This document shows positions 20,592 through 29,141 of a stretch of 36,935 nt of DNA, one piece after another. The position numbers were made by a program, and so were the translations under genes. The stretch is from positions 1 to 36,935 of IMG/VR virus record IMGVR_UViG_3300028835_002718. The stretch is one strand, 5' to 3'. Every line of letters starts with the position of its first letter. The stretch's first letter is position 1. This stretch comes from a virus. The notes beneath the pieces were generated by a model. That model made no database searches, had not been told where the DNA came from, and saw only the letters and a program-made list of their open reading frames with translations.

Positions 20592-22958
20592 TCAAGTTAC
20601 CTCTTCACATTTATAGGTTACATTATGACTGTTGATTTTGATATCACGGATGAGACCACGAATATTGACAGTCGTATCCCCGCCTCCAGGTATCGCTTCT
20701 GTCTTCAGTAAAAACTCCGCTTTTATCGTGTCCCAAATCTCAAGCGGGGCGGGGTTGAACGGAGTGTCAAAATCAAAGTACCACATAGGGTCTTTATACC
20801 GAGCAAGAAGAGTGTCGCACATATCATCTATCGAAGTCTGGTCTTGAAAGAGACGATTCTTTATAGATAGAGTATGCTCACCGTAAGCGTCAATCGAGTC
20901 TTGATTGAAAGCCGTTCCTTTCAACTCACTCGGCATTGTCTCTTCCGCACCTTCGGGCAGAGCCTGTTTCAATCCTTCGATGACTATTCTGTTTCTTATC
21001 TCATTCCTATCTTCATAATATTCAGGCTCAGAAATATGTTGTTTCTCAAAAACCAAATCCTCACTGCCCGCACCTTTGGCTGTTGGAAAAGGTTTGAATA
21101 CGGGAGTGCCGTTGTACTTGAAATAAAATCTATAATCGCATCTCTCACACAGCAACTTTATGGCACTGAGACAGGATTTGCCAGCATCGAACCACACCTG
21201 GGGAATGGTAAATCCCGTAGCTGTCTCTTCCATAGCTGCGAGAGCCGCCGCTTGGTCTGCATAAAGTCCAGCTTTGACCATAAGGTCGGCCACAACATTC
21301 TCAGGTGCTTGTTCTGTGTAATAATAGATTTTGAGATTATTTGTGCCAGCCTCGATATCTTTGTCCTCATCGAAATAAAAATATCTGGGCACTGAATCAT
21401 AAAACCAACCCTCCCCCTTCTGTTCTCCTGGCCATACTGGTTCGAAGCCTGACCCTTCATCAAGCTCCACATAATGGACACCTGTACATGCCTCTGGCAT
21501 CTCATACCGATACCATTCAGGTGCAGTTTGTTCTTTTATGGATATCTTATCTATCCTGAATTGACCATTAGTCAAATCACTATAGACAATCCACATTTCT
21601 ATCGTCCCAGTTTTTAGGGCGGTGAAATAAAATGATGCCTCTGTATAAACATTTTCAGATAAACCATATATTGCGCCACAAACTCTATCAGCTCCCCCGA
21701 TGTTTTGATAAATCAAAACGGATATTGATGACCCCGAATCTCTTTTATATTCGAATGAGACTTTGTATTTCTTTCCCTTAGTTACATTTGCATTTATTAC
21801 ATTAGGATTTTTCACGGATGCAAAATCGGCTGGTGCTACCATAGTCATTTTCCCGACATGGGTGCCTGAAGGTGCTGCTCCATCCGCCTGGGAGATAAAA
21901 GCGCAGTTCGCAGGAGTCCATTCATCTACATTGTCATCCTCATGTTCTATCTCCATAGCATCGAACTCATCATATAACTCACCCCCTAGCGTTCCCTCAG
22001 AAGACATGGAATCGAATGTCGCCACTGACCCCCAGTAGTTATCTGGGGGGACTGCGGTTTTTTTGAATTTCGTGTCGGCCAAAGCCCTCGTATAGTCAAG
22101 ACCGCTGATGCTGACTTTTAATGTCCTTCCTGAAAATTTGGGGATGTCGATATGTCCGATTATCCTCGGCCAGTAATAGCCATAGACATCATCATCTAAC
22201 CTTACATGGTCTATTTTCTTGTAAAAGGGAGTGGTGTCTGCGGTTAAGATGTAAACCTGAACCGTATTTATTAAAGCGAGGTTTGGCGGTGCAGGAGTTT
22301 CTCCATCTCCAACTGAAAGCAGAAATTTAAACGCTGTCCATTCTCCTGCCGAAAAAGTCATATCCCACCATCTTGCATTCCCTCCTTCAAAAATACGCAA
22401 TCGTACATTTGTAAACGCAGTGCTTGGCCTATCACATTTAAACCAGAAGGATATGTACGTATTGCTAGACCAATCCCATGTGCCAGTCGGGTTGTAGGTT
22501 GTGAGATATAAATTAGGACTTGTAGGTGCAGCAACCGTATTCTTCAGGGAACCTGTACCCTCTTTCTTATCCGAAGTATCAATTGATAAAGAACCCCCCG
22601 TAGTTGCGTTCCAATCTGTTGTAACATCGCAGGCGGATATAAGAACTGAAGTAAAATACTTAGCACCGACAGACATTCTGACTTTCCTTCCCGCTTCAAA
22701 ATAATCGGTGTAGCCAGACGTCGGGTGCTTAGGATGAAATATCGCACCCTCGTTGTTTATCTCTGCTGAGAGTGTGGCAGCGATAGGATTCGGACTCATC
22801 CCCGCACCAGCATGAGAAATTGAAATTGATTCCAGGTAATTCTTCCCACCCAAATCGCAGATGTTTATCCAACCTGCTTTGTATATCTCGAACTTCAACA
22901 GAGGCTGCTGACCTTTCTGAAGGAGTTGGTCGGTGGTTACGGGAGAGATGGTTTGCAT
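20592..22958 (-). CDS. Tail hub / minor tail protein with two carbohydrate-binding-like inserts
   Basis: A 788-residue protein ending the tail operon. Residues 1-105 and about 260-310 (GHIDIPKFSGRTLKVSISGLDYTR) and the last 250 residues look like a phage hub/baseplate protein. Two beta-rich inserts (about 110-255 and 330-485), each ending in an IDHVRLDDD- or FRIDKISIKE-type strand, resemble jelly-roll carbohydrate-binding modules. Such proteins sit at the tail tip and bind the cell surface. Its stop faces the plus-strand membrane-protein gene 24 bases away, with an A/T run between. Confidence 0.7.
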   Translation of the reverse strand: MQTISPVTTDQLLQKGQQPLLKFEIYKAGWINICDLGGKNYLESISISHAGAGMSPNPIAATLSAEINNEGAIFHPKHPTSGYTDYFEAGRKVRMSVGAKYFTSVLISACDVTTDWNATTGGSLSIDTSDKKEGTGSLKNTVAAPTSPNLYLTTYNPTGTWDWSSNTYISFWFKCDRPSTAFTNVRLRIFEGGNARWWDMTFSAGEWTAFKFLLSVGDGETPAPPNLALINTVQVYILTADTTPFYKKIDHVRLDDDVYGYYWPRIIGHIDIPKFSGRTLKVSISGLDYTRALADTKFKKTAVPPDNYWGSVATFDSMSSEGTLGGELYDEFDAMEIEHEDDNVDEWTPANCAFISQADGAAPSGTHVGKMTMVAPADFASVKNPNVINANVTKGKKYKVSFEYKRDSGSSISVLIYQNIGGADRVCGAIYGLSENVYTEASFYFTALKTGTIEMWIVYSDLTNGQFRIDKISIKEQTAPEWYRYEMPEACTGVHYVELDEGSGFEPVWPGEQKGEGWFYDSVPRYFYFDEDKDIEAGTNNLKIYYYTEQAPENVVADLMVKAGLYADQAAALAAMEETATGFTIPQVWFDAGKSCLSAIKLLCERCDYRFYFKYNGTPVFKPFPTAKGAGSEDLVFEKQHISEPEYYEDRNEIRNRIVIEGLKQALPEGAEETMPSELKGTAFNQDSIDAYGEHTLSIKNRLFQDQTSIDDMCDTLLARYKDPMWYFDFDTPFNPAPLEIWDTIKAEFLLKTEAIPGGGDTTVNIRGLIRDIKINSHNVTYKCEEVT

Positions 22959-23317
22959 CAGATCGCCTCTTCCAGAGACATGGAGGCGAAATAATGTACC
23001 GTCGGAGATTTGGAATCCAGGGTGTCATACTTGAAATCGATTATCGCCACATCGTACCAAGTGGCCGACTCATCGTTGTTTTGCCATCTGAGCATCTGAT
23101 TTAATGCTCGAAGGGCCACTAAACTATCGAGTTCGGATTTGGTTAATTTGGGAAAACTTATTTCCCATCCTTTATATTCTTCAAAAAATGCGTATCTTCC
23201 AGAGCCGTCGCTCATCTCAGCACGTTCAACTTTCTTGTTAATAGTGACGGGATGAGCGATTGCAATAGACGGGAGTGTGATCTCAGAGCCGGTAGGGCCT
23301 AATTTCCTGATAGCCAT
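22958..23317 (-). CDS. Tail protein, possibly distal tail
   Basis: A 119-residue beta-rich protein (ITLPSIAIAHPVTINKKVERAEMSDGSGRYAFFEEYKGWEISF in two parts) between tape measure and hub, where distal tail (Dit-like) proteins are found. The GWEISF-type strand followed by KLTKSELDSLVAL resembles small tail-tip proteins of siphoviruses. Assignment is by place and beta pattern; the ATG shares a base with the tape measure stop. Confidence 0.6.
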   Translation of the reverse strand: MAIRKLGPTGSEITLPSIAIAHPVTINKKVERAEMSDGSGRYAFFEEYKGWEISFPKLTKSELDSLVALRALNQMLRWQNNDESATWYDVAIIDFKYDTLDSKSPTVHYFASMSLEEAI

Positions 23318-25566
23318 TATCCATACCTCTCTGCCTGGCTCTTTACAGCGGCGAAGATTTTCTCGGCTGCCCGCCTGATCGTATTGTCATCAAGCGTCCT
23401 GGCGTTTATCGTCAAATATGTATTGAACACGGGAGCCGGGGCGATAGCCCCTTTCCCCAATGGAATGATCATCCCTGGTCTCCCCGGTACGAACAGCTCG
23501 GGTCCGGCCTCTCCGACTATGGCTGCCTCTTCTATCCTTCCGCCTCTCTGTAGTGCGGGCAACGGGGCGGCCGCAATCGCGGCGATCTGCACCCCGCACA
23601 AAGCCGCTACCACACCAGCCAATATCTGGCCTATGAGCGGTCCGGAAGCAAAGGCCTTCGTTATGGCCTCGGCCATATTAATACCTGCGGCAAACAGGGC
23701 TCCCATTTTTTGTGTTTTAGCGCGCTTTCGTTCAAACTTTCTTCTCTGCTTCTCTATCTTCTCTTCCAGAGCCCCCTGCTTTTCTGCCTTCTTTTCCTCC
23801 AACGCCGCCAGCGCCTCCGCCAACTCCTCCTCGTCCGTGATCGTGGATTCTATCTTCGCCTTCTCCCTCTCATACCAGCTCTCGAGCGCCTCCGTCTTCT
23901 TCCTCTCCTCGTTATCAATTCTCATTGCTTCATTCGCATGGAACTGGTCGAAGACACCACTCAATGCACCTAGAACATTCCGGGCTCCTTCCATTGCCGC
24001 CTGCCATGCCGTCTGCCATTTCTTTAAAAGCCCTTCCACCCAGGCTTCGAACCACTTGCCCCATGTCTCAAACTCTTCCGTCCCGATTTCTGTCTCAAGC
24101 GTGAATTTCGGCATCGTGACGGCGACAGGCGGTATGATAAGCTTAATATCCTTCATCTTTGCCCGCATTTCCGCGGCTCGTACGGAAACATCATGGAAAA
24201 TTTTAGCGACAGCGGTCGCCCATGAGATGAATGGAGGAAGTGATTTATCAGCAGCTTCCTTGAATTGGTCGGGAAGCTCGATCGACAGGTCCTTACCTTC
24301 AAGGCTTATTTTTTTGACCCCTTTTGCGATATCCAACAAAATCGCTTTCAGAATGGCATGTTTCGGATCTGCGATTATTGTCTTGAGAATCATATCCCAA
24401 TTCCCGCCAAACCGCTTAAACAACTCGTTGAATTGCTCGAGGGCCTCTCCGCCCTCTTTCCGCACCGTTATCCACAGGTTCTTGAAATTCTCAGCCGCAT
24501 TGCCCATGACAAGCGCCTCTGTCGCCATGTCGCCCATGGCCTTGACGGCCTCTTTGTGTGTTTTGATAATCTCCCTGATGGAGATAGCGATCCCGAGAAT
24601 GGCCAGGGCCGCGAGTCCTGCCGGTCTTATTAAAGCACCGGCGGCTTTTTTCAACATTCTAAACCCGGCCTCCACTTTTGGTATAGCCATGGCCGTCCCT
24701 CCGAGAATAAGTAACATGCCGCCCAGCTTCGCCGAAAAGTGTGTTAACTTTTCTGTGATTATGGGATAAGCTTCAGCCCACGCCTTGGTTCTTTCAATAA
24801 TATCAGTTATCTTTCCTGCATATTTGGTCGCGATGGGGATGAGTTTTGAGCCGATTATAACCCAGAGGTCTTCAAGCCGGGCGACGAGACGCCGTGTAAC
24901 ATTCGCCAAGCTGCCCGATGTCCGGTCATAATCGCCGATCGCGTTCTTGCTCTGCGAGATGGCAATGGCCAGGGTCGCCTCTGCCTTGGCCTGAAGAAGC
25001 GCCATGCCGGTGAGTTCCTCTTTCCCTTTTTTCAACAACTCTTCCTTGACCATCTCTTCAGTGATGACGATTCCGAGAGCTTTCACGCTTTCCCGTTCCC
25101 CGAGCATCGCCTTTGTCAAGGCCTCGGAGGCGCCTTTGGCTCCGCCCTGAAAATTTGTGAAAGAGGCGAGATCGACGGAGAGTTTTTGAGTTCGTCGCGA
25201 GAGGGAAAGCGCAACTTTGCCCTGCATCCCAAGACCTGTGAGCAGGTCACCGGTGGCGCTCAGCATGTCTTTGGCCGCAAGGGTAGAAAGGCCGTATCTT
25301 TTCGTGAGCTCTTCTGTGGCCTGTTCAGCTTCAGCGCTCGAATCCTTGAAGACGGTGCCGAATTTGGAGTATGTCTCCTGAGCATCCGATGCTTTTTTGG
25401 TTATCATGGCAAGGGCGGCAACAATCGCAACCCCGGCTATCGTCATACCCTTGCCGATTTTTGTGCACTGCTCACCGAACTTTTTCATCCTCGCTTCAGA
25501 AGTTTTTAGCCCCTTTTCGAGTTCTTTAGTATCTGCCCCAATGCGGACTATAAGCGATTTTTTCAT
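23317..25566 (-). CDS. Tape measure protein
   Basis: Sets tail length and reaches the host membrane. The 749-residue protein has a coiled-coil N-terminus, hydrophobic segments at about 43-60, 285-330 and 650-690, a charged helical rod (about 555-625) and the C-terminal signature EAAIVGEAGPELFVPGRPG. By the usual 0.15 nm per residue the tail would be roughly 110 nm, a rule of thumb only. It directly follows the tail chaperone frameshift gene. Confidence 0.9.
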   Translation of the reverse strand: MKKSLIVRIGADTKELEKGLKTSEARMKKFGEQCTKIGKGMTIAGVAIVAALAMITKKASDAQETYSKFGTVFKDSSAEAEQATEELTKRYGLSTLAAKDMLSATGDLLTGLGMQGKVALSLSRRTQKLSVDLASFTNFQGGAKGASEALTKAMLGERESVKALGIVITEEMVKEELLKKGKEELTGMALLQAKAEATLAIAISQSKNAIGDYDRTSGSLANVTRRLVARLEDLWVIIGSKLIPIATKYAGKITDIIERTKAWAEAYPIITEKLTHFSAKLGGMLLILGGTAMAIPKVEAGFRMLKKAAGALIRPAGLAALAILGIAISIREIIKTHKEAVKAMGDMATEALVMGNAAENFKNLWITVRKEGGEALEQFNELFKRFGGNWDMILKTIIADPKHAILKAILLDIAKGVKKISLEGKDLSIELPDQFKEAADKSLPPFISWATAVAKIFHDVSVRAAEMRAKMKDIKLIIPPVAVTMPKFTLETEIGTEEFETWGKWFEAWVEGLLKKWQTAWQAAMEGARNVLGALSGVFDQFHANEAMRIDNEERKKTEALESWYEREKAKIESTITDEEELAEALAALEEKKAEKQGALEEKIEKQRRKFERKRAKTQKMGALFAAGINMAEAITKAFASGPLIGQILAGVVAALCGVQIAAIAAAPLPALQRGGRIEEAAIVGEAGPELFVPGRPGMIIPLGKGAIAPAPVFNTYLTINARTLDDNTIRRAAEKIFAAVKSQAERYG

Positions 25567-26170
25567 TTTATCTTCAGTTCCTTCTTGATTTCCTTAAGCT
25601 CTCGTTTTATCTCCTTTTTCGTCCACACTTTTGGCGGGAACATCTCCGGCAATAGGTCGGAGATTTCAATAGGTTTTCCGCTTATGTAGCTCACTATCTG
25701 CGAGGCGAGCCAGGCAGTCCGGAACCATTCCTTTTTCTCCCTCTTTTCGTAGGCCTCTATTCTCTCGAGCAACTCCTCATAAGTAAGTCCGTCGAATTCC
25801 GCGTGGTCTTTTATGCCGACTTCGAAGGCGGTTTTGCGTGTTTCTTCGAGGGGATCGTCTCGCTTACCTTTTTTTTTACGGGTGTCGCTCCCGAATGTGC
25901 GGTCATGGCTTCTGCGACGATATTGGCGATGTCCGTCTGTGAGTACTCCACGCCGATTTTCTCATCCAGCAGTTCCTCAATCTTCTCTTCCGTCAGGCTC
26001 TCGTCCTCCCACATCAGTCCCGCCCAGGCAAGGAAGAGAAATTCCTCGAGAGCGAATTCCACGAGCTTTGTGAGGTCTCTTTTCTTGAATTTTTCGTTTA
26101 TCAGTCTGGTTGCTTTGAAGCCGAACTTGAGCTTTCGGGGCTTGTCAAGGTTAAGGATATAGTCCTTCAT
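25563..26170 (-). CDS. Tail assembly chaperone GT, made by -1 frameshift
   Basis: Fused chaperone that loads tail tube subunits around the tape measure. Reading starts at 26170 as protein G; at A_AAA_AAG (25868-25874) a -1 slip moves into the second frame, which is open to 25563 and gives 202 residues (101 + 101). The T part contains LERIEAYEKREKKEW and a helical end. The second frame has no plausible start of its own, and its upstream extension is free of stops back to the slip site. Confidence 0.85.
25811..26170 (-). CDS. Tail assembly chaperone G
   Basis: A 119-residue unshifted product. Mostly helical (KLKFGFKATRLINEKF, VEFALEEFLFLAWAGL), it resembles phage gpG/gp14-type chaperones, and sits directly before the tape measure gene as in other siphoviruses. 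The tail after the slip site is Lys/Pro/Ser-rich. Most ribosomes would make this form. Confidence 0.85.
   Translation of the reverse strand: MKDYILNLDKPRKLKFGFKATRLINEKFKKRDLTKLVEFALEEFLFLAWAGLMWEDESLTEEKIEELLDEKIGVEYSQTDIANIVAEAMTAHSGATPVKKKVSETIPSKKHAKPPSKSA
25868..25874 (-). other. Programmed -1 frameshift slippery site
   Basis: Minus-strand heptamer A_AAA_AAG in frame with G (codons 99-101), inside a run of nine A. It is the canonical dnaX-like slippery sequence and lies near the end of G, upstream of the T-frame. Confidence 0.88.
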
Positions 26171-26502
26171 TATGGAAGCCTGACAATGCCGATCGTTACA
26201 TCGGTAACGGCACTGTATGTGATTTGGACCTTGTTGGCGGCGTCATCGAATCTGTCTTTGCGAAACGGACCAATGAATTTCTCGCCTGTAGTGGCTGGAA
26301 CTGCAACCACGACGTCATGATCAACGCCCTGCGAACAGAGTGCCTGAGAATTGATTGTCACGTCGATAGGCGATGCGTTGGTGTTTTTGATGTGGATAAA
26401 GTCACGGCCGCTGTTGACGAATTCGTCTCCGCCAACGTCGGCTGCGACCAACGTCGGGGTTATGCCGGTCAGTACGACTACTTGCGGTGTTAATTCTGCC
26501 AT
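26170..26502 (-). CDS. Tail-associated structural protein
   Basis: A 110-residue beta-rich protein (VVVLTGITPTLVAADVGGDEFVNSGRDFIHIKN in parts) next to the major tail protein; small virion proteins of this pattern ('..FvN.g.~~l~v.N') occur in phage decoration or tail-tube-associated proteins. AGGAGGTAAATAAA precedes the ATG. Its exact role is not known. Confidence 0.55.
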   Translation of the reverse strand: MAELTPQVVVLTGITPTLVAADVGGDEFVNSGRDFIHIKNTNASPIDVTINSQALCSQGVDHDVVVAVPATTGEKFIGPFRKDRFDDAANKVQITYSAVTDVTIGIVRLP

Positions 26503-26535
26503 TTTATTTACCTCCTATTAGATTTTTTCTTTCAG

Positions 26536-26991
26536 TTAGACTGCGGTCTTCAAGAGTGCGCCCGTGCCTTTGAGCGTGAACGAAACGACTCCGGCATCGC
26601 CCTTGGCGCCCGCGAGAGACAGCGACTCGACTGTGGCCTTGCCCATGTAGTTGAAGCCCGGCGTGGCGAACCGGTACTGCTTCTGCAGGCTGCCATCAAA
26701 TGCGGATTCGACCGCCAGCCATCCAGCGTTGTCCTCGATAAGGAATGCGCCGAAGGATATGCCCCAGTTCCTGTCTTCGGGAATATGCTCCTCGTCACCT
26801 CCGCTATCCTTGTCCGTGGTGTCGATTGTCGTAGATCCGCGGTCGAAAGTGGCTTCCCGCTGGCCGCCGACTTTCGTCCATACCGGCGACCCCTCTGTTC
26901 CCGTGTTTATGTACACGAAAACGGCCGCGCCCTTGAACTTAGCCATCCCGAATGCCAGCAGCAAAAGACTCAATAGAATTAGAATGTCCAT
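26536..26991 (-). CDS. Major tail protein with hydrophobic N-terminal leader
   Basis: A 151-residue protein. From MAKFKGAA (residue 16) on it looks like a TP901-1-type tail tube subunit: TKVGGQREATFDRGSTTIDTTDK, a GAFL...WLAVESAF section and a C-terminal VVSFTLKGTG strand. The first 15 residues (MDILILLSLLLLAFG) are hydrophobic; GGAGGTAAAACG before the first ATG shows this part is translated, while the internal ATG has no ribosome site. The leader matches that of the gene at 31264-31713 and may be removed. Confidence 0.8.
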   Translation of the reverse strand: MDILILLSLLLLAFGMAKFKGAAVFVYINTGTEGSPVWTKVGGQREATFDRGSTTIDTTDKDSGGDEEHIPEDRNWGISFGAFLIEDNAGWLAVESAFDGSLQKQYRFATPGFNYMGKATVESLSLAGAKGDAGVVSFTLKGTGALLKTAV

Positions 26992-27003
26992 CGTTTTACC
27001 TCC

Positions 27004-27399
27004 TTATAAGATTTCCTCGGGTAATTGTCTTACCCTGAAGATGTATTTTAGTTCGGCCCGGAAAAGCGCCCTGTGTTGGAATGAATGCTTGACCGCATAG
27101 AGCCAGAACCGCTTGTTCCCCGCCTCTATCTCCTCGTAGCCGCAGCGTATCATGTGATCGAGCGCCCTATGGAGCTCCTCGCGGGTGTCGCTGAAAATTA
27201 GAACGGAGAAGCTGTAGTTCTTCTCGCCCGTTTCCCTGCTCACCGCTTTGGGCGCCTTCGCTCTAAAGTCGGGACAGATAATCCAGCACGTCAGCTCCTT
27301 CTTCGGTTTTTTCGCCGGCTCTTTCTCCCAAACGGAAAAGCCTGTGACTCTTTTGGCTATGATCTTCCCGATGGGTGTGCCTGGTTTGAATATACTCAT
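27004..27399 (-). CDS. Tail completion-type protein
   Basis: A 131-residue protein between the DUF3168-like gene and the major tail protein, where tail terminator or completion proteins lie. The sequence is alpha/beta with a SFSVLIFSDTREELHRALDHMI section; no known motif. The ATG overlaps the upstream stop and has GAGGAGGTG. Confidence 0.5.
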   Translation of the reverse strand: MSIFKPGTPIGKIIAKRVTGFSVWEKEPAKKPKKELTCWIICPDFRAKAPKAVSRETGEKNYSFSVLIFSDTREELHRALDHMIRCGYEEIEAGNKRFWLYAVKHSFQHRALFRAELKYIFRVRQLPEEIL

Positions 27400-27800
27400 A
27401 GTTGCACCTCCTCGATGAGATAACGCAGCTTGAGGATTCCGTGCCTCGTTATCCCGTCGATATCGATTATAAGATCGTACGAGTCGAAAATGTCGTCCCC
27501 GTCCAACACCGCCCGGAAGTCCGGACTCAAGTCGAGCAGGCTCAAAGTCAGGGCCTGCATTATGCCGTCCGCCATCTGCTCCGCCTTTTTCCTTCCACCG
27601 TATCTTGACCAGATATGGATCGTCGAGTAAACCTCCTGTCCGGGTTCGGACTTGGCGGACCAGTCCCGTGCCGTGATCTCTCCCATGACAACATAGTCAT
27701 CCGGCTCCTGCTCGGGCACGTCGTCGAATACCTTGTAGTCGGTCTGTGCCTCTATTCTATCGACTTGGGCCTTATGAAGGATGAGCGTCGGCGATTTCAT
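27396..27800 (-). CDS. Tail completion protein (DUF3168-like)
   Basis: A 134-residue protein with a pattern of DUF3168 tail-completion proteins: an N-terminal helix, TDYKVFDDVPEQ, a VYSTIHIWSRYGG strand pair and a C-terminal ITRHGILKLRYLIEE. It caps the tail at the head end. Start ATG 27800 overlaps the HK97 gp10-like stop (ATGA); the frame to 27917 lies within that gene. Confidence 0.7.
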   Translation of the reverse strand: MKSPTLILHKAQVDRIEAQTDYKVFDDVPEQEPDDYVVMGEITARDWSAKSEPGQEVYSTIHIWSRYGGRKKAEQMADGIMQALTLSLLDLSPDFRAVLDGDDIFDSYDLIIDIDGITRHGILKLRYLIEEVQL

Positions 27801-28273
27801 CTTACCAGGATCTCCCTTATCCTCTTCCAGAACTTGTCCTTCACGGCCAGCCACGCGGGGAAAAGGAACGGCCTTGCTGGCAGGCCCCTCTTCGCTATGG
27901 CCAGACAGATCGGCCATACTGAATCGAACCCGTGTTTCCTCGCCCAGCGTTCGAGCCCTTCGGCATCCGGACCTTTAAAAGGCGGGAAATGGGGCTTTGT
28001 CCCGTATTCGACATATGGGCCGTAGGGAGCTGTGGGCCCCACCTCGGCGATCATGTCATCGGGAGAGCGTTCAACTATTATCGATGTTGCCAAATGACCT
28101 GTATCCCACGCTCTCAAGCCGCCTTTGCCTTCAAGTCTGTCCATAGCCTCTGTCCGCACGTCATGTCCTGCGCTGTAGACCTCCCCTTTGACCTTCCTTT
28201 TTTTCTCCACGCTCAGTTTCTGCAGAGCCTGGGCTATCTCTTTCTCGCCTATGACGTCCACCTTAATCTTCAT
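27797..28273 (-). CDS. HK97 gp10-like head-tail morphogenesis protein
   Basis: A 158-residue protein with the family's pattern: helical N-terminus, RTEAMDRLEG, TGHLATSI, PYGPYVEYGTKPHFPPF and RPFLFPAWLAVKD. Members act in head-tail joining or tail completion. ATG 28273 follows AGGAAGAG and overlaps the upstream stop as ATGA; the ATG at 28288 has no ribosome site. Confidence 0.85.
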   Translation of the reverse strand: MKIKVDVIGEKEIAQALQKLSVEKKRKVKGEVYSAGHDVRTEAMDRLEGKGGLRAWDTGHLATSIIVERSPDDMIAEVGPTAPYGPYVEYGTKPHFPPFKGPDAEGLERWARKHGFDSVWPICLAIAKRGLPARPFLFPAWLAVKDKFWKRIREILVR

Positions 28274-28596
28274 TTCTCTTCCTTGCATAGGATCTCGAGG
28301 ACTTCTCGTCGCTCCTGCAGATCGATGATCGACTCTATTCCCAGCACCCTGTCTCTATGCTTGATCCTCATCTTCACCGTGATGTCATCCCTGTATCTTG
28401 TTTTCACCCCGTGCGTGACCTCAGCCTTGATCTGGTGGGCGTAGAAGTACTCGCGTCCCGTCAGCGGTTCCACGCTAGCCCAGACCGTGACGACATCCTG
28501 CCAGCTCACCGTGTGGCCCTTGTATCCGTCGGGTGTCTTTATCGGTTTCTGGAATGTGATCCTATGCTTCATGTCGCCGATCCTCGCTTTTTTCAT
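28270..28596 (-). CDS. Head-closure / head-tail joining protein (SPP1 gp16-like)
   Basis: A 108-residue beta-barrel protein of the phage head-tail joining family: RITFQKP, a WQDVVTVWASVEPLTGREY section and a RVLGIESI-type end. It seals the connector after packaging. Gene order (gp6-like, this, gp10-like, DUF3168-like) is standard. Confidence 0.8.
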   Translation of the reverse strand: MKKARIGDMKHRITFQKPIKTPDGYKGHTVSWQDVVTVWASVEPLTGREYFYAHQIKAEVTHGVKTRYRDDITVKMRIKHRDRVLGIESIIDLQERREVLEILCKEEK

Positions 28597-29141
28597 ATGT
28601 AATACACCTTGTAGGGAGCCAGAAGGATCTTTGCTTCATCGAACGCTTGTACCCGAGCTTTCACGGTCCCTTCATCCCCTCTGTTTTCGTATAAATGACC
28701 TATCAAGACAAAAAGCGCTTGTTTCAATATCTCCGGAACATCCGCCGCCGCCTCGCCGTAACCGGCCTTGAAGGTCACGATGAAACTGGCGAAATCCCGA
28801 TGGTCTGGCCATACGCAACCGCTCTTGAGTTTCACGCGGCCGGGGGTGTCGACAGACAAATCAATGTCGTAAATAGAGGAGGAAACCTCGGTCTTTACAC
28901 CGGCGTCATCTATGACCTCGATTTTCACAACCTCTTGAAGCGGAGGGTACGGCAATGAAAATGAATCGCTGGGGACATCATAAATCTTCTCCATAACTGT
29001 CGTCATTAATTTCCTGTGAGTCCACTTCTCCACGAACAGACGGGCGGTCGTGATCAGCCTGGAGATAAGCGCATTGTCCTCCGCCGAATCAACGCGCAGA
29101 TGCGTCTTAGCTTCGTCCAGAGTAATGGGTTCAGTGCTCAT
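28593..29141 (-). CDS. gp6-like head-tail connector
   Basis: A 182-residue protein whose N-terminus (ITLDEAKTHLRVDSAEDNALISRLI) and helices match HK97 gp6-type connector proteins, which form a ring under the portal. The beta-rich middle and the final helical part are longer than minimal members. ATGA overlaps both neighbours. Confidence 0.85.
   Translation of the reverse strand: MSTEPITLDEAKTHLRVDSAEDNALISRLITTARLFVEKWTHRKLMTTVMEKIYDVPSDSFSLPYPPLQEVVKIEVIDDAGVKTEVSSSIYDIDLSVDTPGRVKLKSGCVWPDHRDFASFIVTFKAGYGEAAADVPEILKQALFVLIGHLYENRGDEGTVKARVQAFDEAKILLAPYKVYYI

Noticed and set aside
23384-24769. Long plus-strand open frame (461 codons) opposite the tape measure gene
   Set aside because: Ser/Pro/Ala-rich reading typical of the antisense of a helical protein; no ribosome site, and the minus-strand gene is clear.
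27396-27917. Longer version of the DUF3168-like protein
   Set aside because: The extra 39 codons lie within the gp10-like gene; ATG 27800 has an ATGA overlap and matches the family start.
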